64,000 nucleotides of DNA from Embiotoca jacksoni (GCA_022577435.1 JAKOON010000013.1:347001-411000), one strand, 5' to 3'. Shown: positions 23,551 to 35,588, counted from the stretch's first letter. The notes: generated by a model not told the origin, from the sequence alone. Numbers and translations are program-made.

Positions 23551-25276
23551 GGTTACGCAACAAAGTTTGATGGCTTTTGTTGAGCCCGATTTTAATAATA
23601 TAGAATTTTATTTTGATGCTGTATAATAGTCTGCTTGGTGTACGTGGTTGGTTACTTCTTTGTTTATTTGGATGATTGGATCAAGAAGTTTAGCACATTT
23701 TGATATTTCCCCCCCCGACTACGTCCAGATCCGGAAATTCAGTGAAAGCTGTTCGAGAACACAACAAGCAGCAAACAGCAGTGATTCAGAGGAAGATAAA
23801 CTTTTGCTTCGATGTCTTCGGGCCTCGGACAGTTTATCTCCGCTGCTGCTGTCGCGGCGCTCGCTTCCTATAAACTCTTCAATTGACCACTTTTGTTCAT
23901 CCGGGGACATAAAAACGAAACGGCTGTTGCAACGGCCGTTTGCTCGAAGCAAGTAAGCAGAGACGATCGGAGAGGAGATGGCAAACGCAAAAAGCGAAGA
24001 GATGAGGAAGGAAGCTGCGAGAGGAGGAAGATGAAAGCAGCAGAGAGGTGAGACTGACACTTTGTCGAATGACCTCACGCCTCCGAATTTTCTTCTTTCG
24101 TCTCTTGTTATCTTTGATAAATGAAAAGGACAAAACACGCAGAAAGAAATGGACTCAAAAGAAAGTGCAGCGTAACGTGACCTCGCCTGAATTTTTTTTT
24201 TTTTTTTTTTTTCAGGTTGTTTAATGGGAAGAGAAAGTGTTTGTGAGTTACCGTCGGTTTCATGAACCGATGCTGCACAATAAAAGCATGTTGACGCAAC
24301 CAAGACCAAAAGGACCAAAAAAACCAAACAGCCGTTAGCTTTCAATCGTCAGGCCGACGTGCTCGAATCCGACTCCGTCTGTTCTCACAGGAAGTTAGAT
24401 GATATCAAATCTGTATTTAACAGATTCTTGACTAATCTGTACACATGAATAAAAAGATCTCTTGTAAAGTCAATATTAATACAGGTTTTTAGTAGCATGT
24501 AGACGTGAGGGTCAAAATCTATTGCTGAGGTTTCCTTCTGGATCTGTCGGTGTGATGTGATGTTACTCTGCGGCTGATTAAAGAGAGAAAGTGACTTAAA
24601 AAACAATTAAAAGTGACTTCATTCTACGATGAAAGCCTGAAAGACGGTTGGTCCAATTTTGATCAAATAACCTGCTGTTAATTGTAGATGATTTTCTGGG
24701 CACAAAAGGATTTTTGTAAAACACACAAAAGAAGCCGGGATGTTTGAGTGATGGCGATCTGCAAGCCAACAAACCTCTGCACGCTTCCAACTTCATAAAC
24801 AATATCTGAGAGATCGTATAAAAATAAAAGTCTGGCCGCTCTGGCACTCACCAAAGATTAAACCGATAGAACAAACGGCTGAAATTGCTCCAATATTGCC
24901 AAGTTGCCAATTTCGACATAACGCGCAGTCAGCAAAACCCGCTCTCTGAGCCGAAATGACATTTTATATTTAACATTTAAATAAAACGAGAGTGATTTCT
25001 CTGTCGGGTCAGAACCTCTGTGCTGTCAGCTCTTCTACCTCGACACACAACTCAGCAGGCTTTTTAACGTTTACTTAAATGCCCACCTGGACTCCGCCCA
25101 CTTCACTAAACGTCTCCACTCAGCCCTCTTCTCTTTCTTTCTTTTTTGTTTTGTTCCTTCAGTCTCTCCGTCTCACTTACCGTGATTAGTTCGGGACGGG
25201 AGCCAGAGAAAAGCTCTTACTGTCGACACATCACACCGCTTCTGCTTCATCATTGACTTTCTCTCTCTCTCTTTCA

Positions 25277-25277
<1 letters not shown>

Positions 25278-25363
<86 letters not shown>
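25278..25363. repeat. (CA)n microsatellite
   Basis: CA run of about 86 bp preceded by a short CT run. Confidence 0.97.
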
Positions 25364-25365
<2 letters not shown>

Positions 25366-25471
25366 CTATCATTTTGTGAAGCAGACTGTTATAAAGCAGT
25401 AAGTCTGACGTGTGATGTGTTGAGGGCCGACATGCTAATTATGCAACGCACACACACAAGTTCTTCAACAA

Positions 25472-25473
<2 letters not shown>

Positions 25474-25550
<77 letters not shown>
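25474..25550. repeat. (TG)n microsatellite
   Basis: TG run of about 77 bp lying 110 bp after a CA run of similar length, so the two could base-pair in a transcript. Confidence 0.97.
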
Positions 25551-25552
<2 letters not shown>

Positions 25553-25636
25553 GGTTCATTGCTAGAACTACTTGGCAGTGCTGTAAACTGACCATGCAGG
25601 AACTATAAGTGTACAATACACTGTTTATTAAAGTGT

Positions 25637-25983
25637 TAAGGTCTGAAAAATGGTTCTGATCCAGAAGTGTCTTCAGCTGCAATACCAGCGAGTGCCACTA
25701 GAGGTCGGCTCCAAAAAGCCTCTGGCTCCATAGACTCCCATTCAACTTCTCTCATCAAATCCAAAGTGAATAAAATGTGTCCATCAGTTATCTCGGTGTT
25801 GTTAGCTAAAGTCACTCCTTCTTATTAGTTTTCTGGAGGTCCATCTGAAAATAATCCCTCATTCATTAGAAAAGAAGATTCAAGAAGACCTGTTTTTGGG
25901 GGCGTGTCTGTTTGATTGACAGGCCTGTGGTGCAGTCAGGTTACAGCTATCAGTGGGCGGGACGTAGTATCATCAGGTTTCCG
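25637..25983 (-). repeat. Dispersed repeat R1, copy 3
   Basis: Minus-strand copy holding the downstream half and the CACAGGCCTGTCAATC segment, breaking off at ATCATCAGGTTTCCG. It is nearly identical to copy 2 over the shared part. Confidence 0.9.
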
Positions 25984-26310
25984 TTGAAATCATTTGACCT
26001 GCAGTTTCAATTACAGTCATGGCAAGACATTAAATGAGAATTAATGAATTAATTATCAAAGCTGTATGTCTTTTCAAGTTTTGATAGTAAATAAAGCACA
26101 CACTTCCATGTGCTTGCATGACCTTTTTTTTGACTCTGCACGTATCTTTACTGCTTCCTGAAGTGTGACTTTTAATTATGTTTTTACGCAATTAAGCAGA
26201 AATGATTTCCTGGAGGAAACAGCAGGATTCATGTAAACGTGACGTCACCGTGTGCGCTCTGTTTTTCTTTTTGATGCATCTTAGGTCAAAGGAGATAGTA
26301 GGTCATAACT

Positions 26311-26312
<2 letters not shown>

Positions 26313-26387
<75 letters not shown>
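26313..26387. repeat. (CA)n microsatellite
   Basis: Uninterrupted CA run of about 75 bp. Confidence 0.97.
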
Positions 26388-26390
<3 letters not shown>

Positions 26391-26666
26391 CTGCCGTTGC
26401 CGTTGGAAACCACGAACTAACTAAGTGAACATTAGTTGTTTATGTATGTTAATGACTGAAATGTGTGTCTGAGTGCATTTTACAAACACAAGGAAACATC
26501 ACTTTGAGGACTAACAAACACCTGTTGCTCATTTGTCTCGTTAGTTCATCCTTCTTCATCCTCTTAAGAACTTTCAACCAGAATGAAATGACTCATCTTT
26601 TCGTCCGTTCTCTCAATCTGGAGAAAGAGTGCTTGTTAATAAGAAGTTCTCAGGTAATAAGTTCCC

Positions 26667-26668
<2 letters not shown>

Positions 26669-26712
<44 letters not shown>
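26669..26712. repeat. (TG)n microsatellite
   Basis: TG run of about 44 bp. Confidence 0.96.
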
Positions 26713-26715
<3 letters not shown>

Positions 26716-27874
26716 TAGTTAGTGTGGAATTCATCATTTCTTGACACTGTGAAAACAAACCGAGGAGCCTCCAGCCTCTAATTACGCCGTGCGCTCCAGC
26801 ACTTAAACCTATTAGCGCCGGAGGGGATGTTTACATGTGTGTGTCCTCTCTGTTTGTACCGAGGATGTCCAAGAAGACGGCGTGAGGTTGGCAACTGTGT
26901 TGGTAGGAACCAACTGCGTCGTCCTCTAATTACTCCGTGCTCTGTCTGCTGCCTGTTTAATGATGTTACGTGGGATTATTTCATCCGGTTTTCAAATGTC
27001 AAACAGTTGGAATTTTAAGTCCTCCGTAGTGATCAAATATTTGTAAAGCCATTTATTCTAAAATCTTTATTTGTGTTTACACTATTGAGCACAGATGGTG
27101 GAGTTGTGCTTTGAGCTGGCCATTTTTAACCCATTTGATTGTTGAATTTGTGCCTCACAGTTTGTGTGTTACATATTTAATATTCCCTCGTGTGTTTGTT
27201 TTAAAAAAGAAACATGTTTTCTTGTTTTTGGGGTCATTTTATTCACAGTGAAAAAGGGACAGGAGCTTTTTCATCGCACCTTTGTTGAATAAGGTTACGA
27301 GTCAAAAATACAAACGCAGAAAAACTATCTAAATTATGTTTATTCATGCTTTTTCCAACAATATCGCTGCAGTAGCTCTTCATCCTTTTTGTCAACATCA
27401 TTTGGGGTTTTCAACATTTGGCCAATGGAAAATCTGTCCAAGATGTTCACCGTTGAAGTGTATGAAGGGCAGATTGTCATGATTGTTCCATCAAATTGAT
27501 TTCTTTATTTCACATCATTTAGACACACAAAGCCTCGAGCATTGATCCAATAATCGAAGTACCGAAAGGCTTCAAACTACAGCTGTTTTTATCTCCTCAA
27601 ATTTTGAGTGGTTTAAAATGTCAGAAAATATTGACAAACTGCTTTTCTAAAAAGCAAATTTTAGCAAAATGTTGTACATTATTAACATATAATTTGGATG
27701 ATTCATTATCAGAATTGTTGTTGACTAATCGTTTTAGCTTCTTTGAGTTCTGCATGTTTCTGTATTCAGTTTATCTGTGGTGACGTCAGTAAACTGGTAG
27801 ATGAAACAAATTAATGTGTTTAAAAAAAAAAAGGAAATATGGGAGACAGGCTGAGAAAGCCTTTTTACATGCAG

Positions 27875-27883
27875 TATATATAC

Positions 27884-27969
<86 letters not shown>
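27875..27969. repeat. (TA)n-(TG)n compound microsatellite
   Basis: Short TATATA/CATATATA stretch running directly into about 80 bp of TG. Confidence 0.96.
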
Positions 27970-27971
<2 letters not shown>

Positions 27972-28253
27972 ACTTCCCCCACAGACCACATTACTAAAAA
28001 GCGTCTGTCTCTGTGACCTCTGTGGTCCAGTGTGGCCGAAGGGTCAAAACCAGATCAATATCTCAGTGACTCCTGCTCTTGTGAATTCAGATGAAATGTA
28101 ACACCATCCATAGACATGAGGTATTATTACACACATATGTGTACAGTGTATACAATGAGTCCCAGCGGGCCTGTACATATAGGGAGGGTTGTTATTGATT
28201 CAGATCTCAGTCCTTTTTCTAGATATTTAATGTGGGGATTTATAGGAGGCTTA

Positions 28254-28331
28254 TGGGATGGATGGATAGATGGATGGATGGATGGATGGATGGATGGATG
28301 GATAGACGGTTGGTGGATGGATGGATGGATG
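28254..28331. repeat. (GGAT)n microsatellite
   Basis: GGAT units with GATAGATG and GACGGTTGG interruptions, about 78 bp. First member of a simple-repeat cluster before the atrnl1 exon at 28843. Confidence 0.95.
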
Positions 28332-28358
28332 AGCGTGTGTGTGGTTCCTTTACATACA

Positions 28359-28462
28359 TTCAGTCAGACAAACAGTCAGACAGACAGACAGACAGTCAAT
28401 CAGTCAGTCAGACAGACAGTCAGTCAATCAGTCAGTCAGACAGACAGTCAGTCAGACAGTCT
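28359..28462. repeat. (CAGT/CAGA)n microsatellite
   Basis: Mixed CAGT, CAGA and CAAT tetranucleotide units over about 104 bp. Confidence 0.94.
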
Positions 28463-28487
28463 GGTCTCTACATCAGCAGCGCAGCAG

Positions 28488-28508
28488 GTGGAGCTCCGCA
28501 GGCTGCCG
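28488..28508 (+). CDS. atrnl1: Candidate 21-nt atrnl1 microexon (unproven)
   Basis: CAG|GTGGAGCTCCGCAGGCTGCCG|GTGAGT is a CAG acceptor, a 21-nt phase-0 insert reading VELRRLP, and a near-consensus donor. The flanking exons join in phase 0 but lack a few residues that mammalian ATRNL1 has just before its PKPIA motif, and this insert would fill the gap without shifting frame. Against it: the inserted residues do not clearly match the mammalian ones, the upstream pyrimidine tract is weak, and 21-nt windows between AG and GT are common by chance. Confidence 0.2.
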
Positions 28509-28596
28509 GTGAGTCCTGTTTCCCCCAGCTGGGAGCTCTGCTCCTGGGGGAGGAGGCAGCAGTCCTCCTCGATGGGAGCGTCATGTGTCTCCTTAG

Positions 28597-28597
<1 letters not shown>

Positions 28598-28676
<79 letters not shown>
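28598..28676. repeat. (CA)n microsatellite
   Basis: About 79 bp of perfect CA, 112 bp upstream of the TG run at the atrnl1 acceptor and complementary to it. Confidence 0.97.
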
Positions 28677-28679
<3 letters not shown>

Positions 28680-28787
28680 TGCTGGTGGTGATCGCGTCTG
28701 TTCTCCTTGTAACACAATATTGTTTTGCATCTTTGTCCTGACTATGTGTTTCGTTCCAGTGTGTATTTGTTGTGTACTTATCTTTTT

Positions 28788-28788
<1 letters not shown>

Positions 28789-28839
<51 letters not shown>
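28789..28839. repeat. (GT)n microsatellite forming the atrnl1 acceptor tract
   Basis: About 25 perfect GT units followed directly by CAG|GCGGTGCC, the acceptor of the atrnl1 exon. The usual pyrimidine tract is absent. Possible branch points are CCTGACT (about 28737) and TACTTAT (about 28775). Confidence 0.97.
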
Positions 28840-28842
<3 letters not shown>

Positions 28843-28957
28843 GCGGTGCCGAAGCCCATCGCCATGGAGCCGTGTTGGGGCAGCAGAGCAGGCGTCCTGA
28901 CGGTGCTGCTGTACCTGCCGAGAGTCCCGTCTGGGATACCTCCGCCGGGACAGTCCG
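28843..28957 (+). CDS. atrnl1: atrnl1 coding exon, cytoplasmic tail (penultimate)
   Basis: A 115-nt exon that enters in phase 0 and leaves in phase 1. It reads AVPKPIAMEPCWGSRAGVL, then TVLLYLPR, then IPPPGQS plus the first base of a Gly codon. The PKPIA-EPC and PPPGQSG motifs are hallmarks of the attractin/attractin-like cytoplasmic tail. The donor reads TCCG|GTGCGA. The acceptor CAG directly follows a (GT)25 run. A cryptic acceptor (GTTTCGTTCCAG) ends at 28759; using it would add 83 nt including the repeat and shift the frame. Joining to the next exon restores Gly (G+GT). Confidence 0.95.
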
Positions 28958-29974
28958 GTGCGATCCTCACACAGTACACAACACACACAAATAAAACGAC
29001 ACGTAACGGCTTATTTATTCATTATTCAGACGTGATAAACATCTGAGACACTTAAATGAATGTGAAGCTTGTGTATTTTCACTTCTGCAGGTTTGTTGGT
29101 TTGTTGGGGGAGTAATTACCTTCTAATCTGACGTTGGTGACGTTCTTATATTCTTACCATATATTGTCTCGCGCTCTCTGGAGGTAAAAAAACCAAAACA
29201 AAAACATAATTTCGGAGGCCGGTTGTTCATAACGACCGGCTGCAGGTAACGCAGACGGTGTTTCAGTCCACCTGTCAGCTACCGTTGACTCTTCATGATT
29301 TAAGCGTGACACATATGAACCCCCCCCCCACCCCACCCCCGCTGGTTATGTCTCTGCTTTCGTTGTTGTAAAAGCGTCAGCTGTCTCCGAACCCGTGAAA
29401 TCACACATCTTCACCGTTTGTCATCCTTTTTTTGGTATTTTTTTAGGAGCTGATGTGTTTCTTTTAGCGAGCGGTGCTCTTCGTCGTGCCTCGCGGCAGC
29501 TTCCCGTCAGCTTTCGTGCGCAACAGGCTCTGGCATTTTAAACAAAAGCCGAGTAAACACAGTTGGAAAAAAAAAGAAAGAAATGCGGTGGCACCCGAGG
29601 CATCATCAAACGTGGCTGTCATCATTAGAGCAGGCTTCTTTCGTAGCCCAAAGGTTACACGTTCGATTCCCTGCGAGTTCATTTCCTCAGTCGCAGCACA
29701 CCAAAGACTCTTTCAACTTGAGAGCGCCGACAGTTTTAATGCCTGAAATGTAAACGTGGAGCTCAGAGGCTGTGGAGTTTATCACTTATTTAAATTTCTT
29801 TTTTATGTGTGTCTGCATCCAACAGAGGCAATTAACGGAGAAGCAGTTTGTTTCTTTGGTCTACAATCAGATAACGTTTCTTCCAGCACGAGTCGTAAAG
29901 TTTATTGAGTCATTGAAGTACAAATCTGAACATTAGATCTACTATCATCTGTTTATTCTGACTTCAAATCAAGC

Positions 29975-30410
29975 TGCAACCAACGGTGACGTCATCGTTG
30001 GTTCGTGGCCGTTATGAAGCCTTCAGTTCGGATTCTGTTTGTCGCCATCTTTGCTAGTTCGGTTTGGAGCAGGAAGTGACCATATTTGGACGAGCGACGA
30101 TACTACGCCCCGCCCACCGATAGCTGTAACCTGACTGCACCACAGGCCTGTCAATCAAACAGACACGCCCCCAAAAACAGGTCTTCTTGAATCTTCTTTT
30201 CTAATGAATGAGGGATTATTTTCAGATGGACCTCCAGAAAACTAATAAGAAGGAGTGACTTTAGCTAACAACACCGAGATAACTGATGGACACATTTTAT
30301 TCACTTTGGATTTGATGAGAGAAGTTGAATGGGAGTCTATGGAGCCGGAGGCTTTTTGGAGCCGACCTCTAGTGGCACTCGCTGGTATTGCAGCTGAAGA
30401 CTCCTCTACA
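29975..30410 (+). repeat. Dispersed repeat R1, copy 4
   Basis: Plus-strand copy with the outermost upstream part preserved (AACGGTGACGTCATCGTTGG). It has a short internal deletion after GACCATATTTGGACGAGC and runs to AGCTGAAGACTC. Confidence 0.9.
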
Positions 30411-30998
30411 TCGCCCGCTTTTTTAGCATTTAAATAAGTTGAAAATGTCGATTAATATTGTTGACAAAAGTCTTTTATTGATTCCAGCTTCCTCCTTTCT
30501 TTCGTTTTTATAGTTTTGTTACTTGAATATCTTCCATAAAAACAGTGGTGCATCTTTTTTTCTTTGGTCAGCTGCTCTGCGTTATTCTTTAAACCAAAAC
30601 AAATGCAGAGAGCAGAAAAAGTCCCAGGAAGGAAGCAATTTGACAGAAATTTTCCAAACATATGTTTGAAATCTAAAAGGTATTTTCCTGTGTTACCAGT
30701 TTGTTCTTTTTAGCTGCACTGGCGTGTTCTTCGCTGCAGGATGATGCATTATTCAGAAAATCTCTTCACATACCTTAAAATCGGTCTGATGTGGTCAAAC
30801 CTTTCCTGTTTTTTCCCTCCAACACTCACTGTTGGATCAATTGTTCCCCTCAATGAGACTTCCTGAGTCTTTCCTCCGTCGGAGCTCATGTTACCCTGTA
30901 GATGTACGACACCTGATATCCCCCCGTCGCTCCGCCCGACCACCGAACTTATGTGGAAATCGGTGAAAAGGCAGCAACACTTCCTTCTGGAGCTAAAA

Positions 30999-31034
30999 CG
31001 TGCTGACCCTGCAGCTTTCTGCAGGGTCAGCACG
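30999..31034. repeat. Perfect 16-bp inverted repeat with 4-nt loop
   Basis: CGTGCTGACCCTGCAG (30999-31014) is followed by CTTT and then its exact reverse complement (31019-31034). The flanks are not complementary. It could form a cruciform in DNA or a stable hairpin in the atrnl1 pre-mRNA. The stem is too short for a standard microRNA precursor. Confidence 0.95.
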
Positions 31035-31387
31035 GCTCTTCTTGTCCTCGGTAGTTGGTAGTCGGTAGTTCTGGTATGTAACCGGAGTCGGTGTCGGACG
31101 CTTCTGCTCCTCCAGGCAGGAGGTGAAAAGCTCCGACGTGACGACGGAGGAAACGAGCAGAGCAGACGGGAAAAAAAACAGAAGCACTTTGTGAGAAAGG
31201 CAATTTTCTGGAGGTGGAAGGAGCATCGCGTTGGAGCCTTTGTCTCTGTGGTCCGTCGATGTGACGTATCGCCCGCTGCAAAGGATTGTGGGTCAGAACA
31301 GCCGGAGTAGCATGCTGAGCTGCAGACTGTAAAAATACAACCAGGATGTAGTAGAACATCCTGGTACTTTTTAGCATCCTATTGAGA

Positions 31388-31388
<1 letters not shown>

Positions 31389-31450
<62 letters not shown>
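31389..31450. repeat. (CA)n microsatellite
   Basis: CA run of about 62 bp. Confidence 0.97.
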
Positions 31451-31453
<3 letters not shown>

Positions 31454-31618
31454 TCCGTTTACAGACATTTTAAATTGCTCAATAGAGTTAAGTTCCTGTA
31501 ATTTAGACTCAAGCTTACACTAGCTGATGTTTTGGGCATTAGTTCATCACCAAAGGCTACAGACTCATTTTTTGAGGAAATTAGAGGTGATAAGAGGCTC
31601 GTCGTTCCAGTCAGGCGG

Positions 31619-31621
<3 letters not shown>

Positions 31622-31692
<71 letters not shown>
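31622..31692. repeat. (TG)n microsatellite
   Basis: TG run of about 71 bp, 171 bp after a complementary CA run. Confidence 0.97.
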
Positions 31693-31695
<3 letters not shown>

Positions 31696-32870
31696 AAGTA
31701 GTGATCACTGAACTCATACGTGAAAAACAGAAAGCAATGACGTACATCCGAGGGCGTAAATACACACGATACAATTACAGAAAAAAACAAAAAACACCAA
31801 AAGGCACATGAGAGTGTTGGAATAAAAAAAATAGAAAATAAATAAAAAACCTCGCCCACCCATCTGCTTCTCGCTCCTGTCCTCCCTCCGTCCTCCCCAG
31901 AGACGCCCTTGCGTCGGGTCAGACAGCAGTCCTCCATTGATGTTACCGACGTGAAGTCACTGCGGGCTAGCTCCGCCCACTCTCGGTGGGAGACACTTCA
32001 AGAGGAATCCTCGATGAGCGAGCCTTATTTTAGCTCGCCCCCTTCTCTGGTTTCGGCTCTTTGTTTTTTCTCTTCTCGTCCCGCGTTGCTCGGCTCCCCG
32101 GAGGTGTTACCATCAACTGACCCTTCGCGGGCGAGAAGGAAGAAAGACAGAAGAAGAAAAAGTCGCACAACTTACAGTTTCTCAGCTGCCAATAGATCGG
32201 CCAGTGTTCCTCTTCTTCCTCTCTTCTTCTTCATATCTACGGAGACTCCCACAACTCCTACATGTCCTGATCACTCATTCCTCGCTGATGTGCAGCAGCT
32301 TCGCGTTTCACTTTTCAGTATCCGAGCTCCATCAAAGCTGGATTTCAGCTCCTGTATCTGCATCGAAGATTTTTAGTTGAAATGATCCACAGAATGTAAA
32401 GGAACAGGAAAAGAAAGAAATATATTGCGTTGTATTGTTATTTGAACATATGTGATTTGATCTCCGCCCCTTTTTCAAAACTGAAAGTTTAAAGAAGATC
32501 AAACTGGCAGATGATTCAGTCATCAGCAGTAATACAGGAGCACTGGTGATATTGTTCCAGTCATTTGATGAGTTTTCCAGTGTGACATGTTCCCTCTTGA
32601 GCTCACACTTTAAGCCCGGTACAGTCTGCTCTAATATATCAGTACCAGGAGATCAAATTAACGGTTCAGATCTGGACCACAGAGCACCTCTATTATCCTC
32701 GCGCCTCGGCGGAAACAGCAAAGACGGTGAGCACTTCTGTTTGTGCATTAAGTGAAGCTCTGGATGTGAAACCGTGCGTCGAGGAGGCGTCTGATCTGGG
32801 GGAGACAGAAACTTTTAAACTTTTAAAAGAACACAAGTCTTAAAGCCAAATCAAATTCTCTAATAAAGGA

Positions 32871-32876
<6 letters not shown>

Positions 32877-32927
<51 letters not shown>
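32877..32927. repeat. (TA)n microsatellite
   Basis: About 25 perfect TA units, self-complementary; the longest TA tract in the window. Confidence 0.97.
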
Positions 32928-32929
<2 letters not shown>

Positions 32930-34188
32930 AGAAATCCAGAGAAGGACTCGCTGCAGTTCGACAGCCTGACAGCTGCCGTCGGCACTTATTGCAGAGGACA
33001 GCCAACACATGGTGGCTGCCTCTAAGAGCCAGTCACACAGATTAGGGACAGCTTGACCGCTGAGTGACTGTTTGACTGATTTAAAGTCACAGTGTCCTGA
33101 CGTGATGGACGGAGCAGGAGAGAAAAAAGAGTGACAGGATGGCTGAAACAGAAACCAGCGTTTTCCCTCTTCAATCCTGCAGCTGCAGTTCTTCCATTTT
33201 TTTTAATTTTATTTTTATTTTTTATCATTTGTATTAATAGATTTACCAGGATGCAGATATTTCTCAGCTCAGTTCAGCAGAGTTGTCAAGGATGGAGGGA
33301 AAAAAAAAAAAAAAAAAAAAAAAAAGAGAGCGAGACTACGTCTTCTTCTTCTTCTCCCCGAGCTCAGATATTGGGTCAATAGAGACGCCGGCGCTGCAAG
33401 TATTCACAGCCGGCCTTTCTTCCTGCGCTAATCTGCCTATTCAGTACTGGAGATAGACCCGGGAATATCGGGGGGGGGAGGGGGGGGGACTACAGGTTCT
33501 GTAATATGTTGAGTGTTTGCAAGTAAAAATAGAAAGAGAGACAAAGAGTTTGAGAGAGGAAAAGGCGATAAGTGAGGCAGACCTTAAGTTCCTAGAAAAG
33601 AGTGAAGTGAGTGAAAGCATGTGGAGAAGTTGGAGATGCATCGGGGGGGGGGGGGGGGCAGACAGCAGGAGATCAGTGGCTGAAGGAGCTGTTAAATGAG
33701 TACGGTGGGTGCTGAGGGTCCGAGGCGACCCCCCCCCCCCCCACCCCCAGCCTGATTTGCATATCATCGCTGCGGTGAAAGCAGAGGCTGTGATAAATCC
33801 ACTAAAACTGACTGGAAGTAGAAAAGAAAGAATAATCCGACCATCTCTCCTGTTCTTTGGATTTCTCCCACATTTATTATCTTCTCATTGTTAAAATGTC
33901 AATCAGATCTCCTGCAGCAACATTTCTATTAAATCACTAGACAGGTTTTAGACGTATTTCTGCAAAATAACAGATGAAACTGCTCGCTTTAAACGTATTT
34001 AACAGGAAGTGACAAAACTACGTAATTAACACCAGTAACTGTGATACTCAAGCAAAGTGAAAAATACTTTTTCCAATTTAGTGTTCCTTTGTTAACTTTT
34101 CTTTTATTATGTTAGTGTGGTTCATACCCAATTTTATTTAAATCCATTTTAAGAAAAAGATAATTAAATGTATTAGTGAGGTAAATGC

Positions 34189-34625
34189 TGAAGTGTCTTA
34201 AGCTGCAATACCACCGAGTGCCACTAGATGTTGGCTCCAAAAACGGCTCAGACTCCATAGACTCCCATTCAACTTCTTTCATGAAATCAAGTCAACACAT
34301 TTTTTATAACAAGTCATGATGGTGTCACTCCTTCTTATTAGTTTTCTGGATGTCCATCTGAAAATAATCCCTCATTCATTAGATATTAGACTTCAAAAAG
34401 GAGGTATTGTTGCGTTTGATTGACAGGTCTGTGGTGCAGTCAGGTTACAGCTAGCGGTGGGCGGGACGTAGTATCGTCAGGTTTCCAATCAGATCGGTCA
34501 GATCCACCTCTCTCGTCCAAATATGGTCACTTCCTGCTCCGAACTAGCAAATATGGTGACGGACAAAATCAGAATTTGGGGCTTCAGAACTGCAGTTTAC
34601 AAACCAACGGGTGACGTCACAGTTC
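34189..34625 (-). repeat. Dispersed repeat R1, copy 5 (diverged)
   Basis: Minus-strand copy with more changes than the others (CACTAGATGTTGGCTCC for CACTAGAGGTCGGCTCC, and an altered middle segment). It runs from AAGTGTCTTAAGCTGC to GGGTGACGTCAC. Probably an older insertion. Confidence 0.85.
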
Positions 34626-35588
34626 GTCAATGCCATGATGGTATCAGAGTTCGGTACCCAGCCCTGTTAGCCAAATACACTATTTGTATTTCAGTTAGAG
34701 TTTTTTTTTCCAACCAGATGGGATTTAGCCGGCAGCTGGCCTCGCTCATCAAATAAAACTGAAATTAATTGAGAGCAATATCGTAGTAGCAGTCTTGTGT
34801 TTGGATTTAATAACTTTTAACAGTTTTCTTTTCCAAAGACTGCGGTTCAGTTTTAAATTATTCATTTAACGTTCTTCTATCTTCCTCTAAATCCAACAAT
34901 TTACATTGTGGCGGTACGAGAAAGGATGAACAGTTGTCTTCAAATCACGCTGAGTTCATAAAGCTTTCCCTCCTCCCGTCTCTCTGGTTCTCTCTCCTGT
35001 CCAAGCATCTTCAGTCTTTTGCTGTATCAGAATCCACTTTATTATTCCTGGGCAGGAAATTGATTTTAGCTATTTGCATAAAAGCAAAAAACAAAACAAA
35101 AACAATGAAAACATATAATAGGAGATAACACTTAAAAAAAACAACACTTGGATTAATTAATTAAACCTCAGTCGGGTTATTTTGCTTTGCTGCAGTCTAA
35201 TTGTGCAGCGAACAAAGAAAGTATTCATTTCTTCTGCTGCTTTATAAATTGCTCAGTCGATCAGTGAAGAAGGTCCGAATTTATCTAAAGACTGGTCTCT
35301 CTGCAAATAGATAGTTCTGTAGTTTTTACAGCAGTTTATTTAAGAAACTTTTAATTGCCTAAATTATTTGTAGGACAACTCCAGAACAGTTCATTTGCAA
35401 GAGCAGGAAGGAAGACTCTGTTTTGAAGGTACTTTCCATCTGTTTCTTACCCGGGGTGAGATGAGGAGATCGATATGATCCCGGTGGCGGCAGAGCAACA
35501 AGAGCAGCACGTTAGCCGAGCAGCAGATGTTCAGACATATCGAGCTGCGCTCTGGAAGCATTCACAGTTTGTATGACTAGCTTAGCTC

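Noticed and set aside
28760..28842. Upstream acceptor (TTCGTTCCAG) as the real start of the atrnl1 exon
   Set aside because: It would add 83 nt including the TG repeat and break the frame from the preceding phase-0 exon. The AVPKPIA start at 28843 fits the family.
29635..29690. tRNA or tRNA-derived SINE (GGTTACACGTTCGATTCCC resembles a B box)
   Set aside because: The T-arm does not pair (only the closing G-C), no acceptor stem forms and no A box is correctly placed.
30999..31034. microRNA precursor
   Set aside because: The stem is only 16 bp with a 4-nt loop, too short for a normal pre-miRNA. Kept only as a structural finding.
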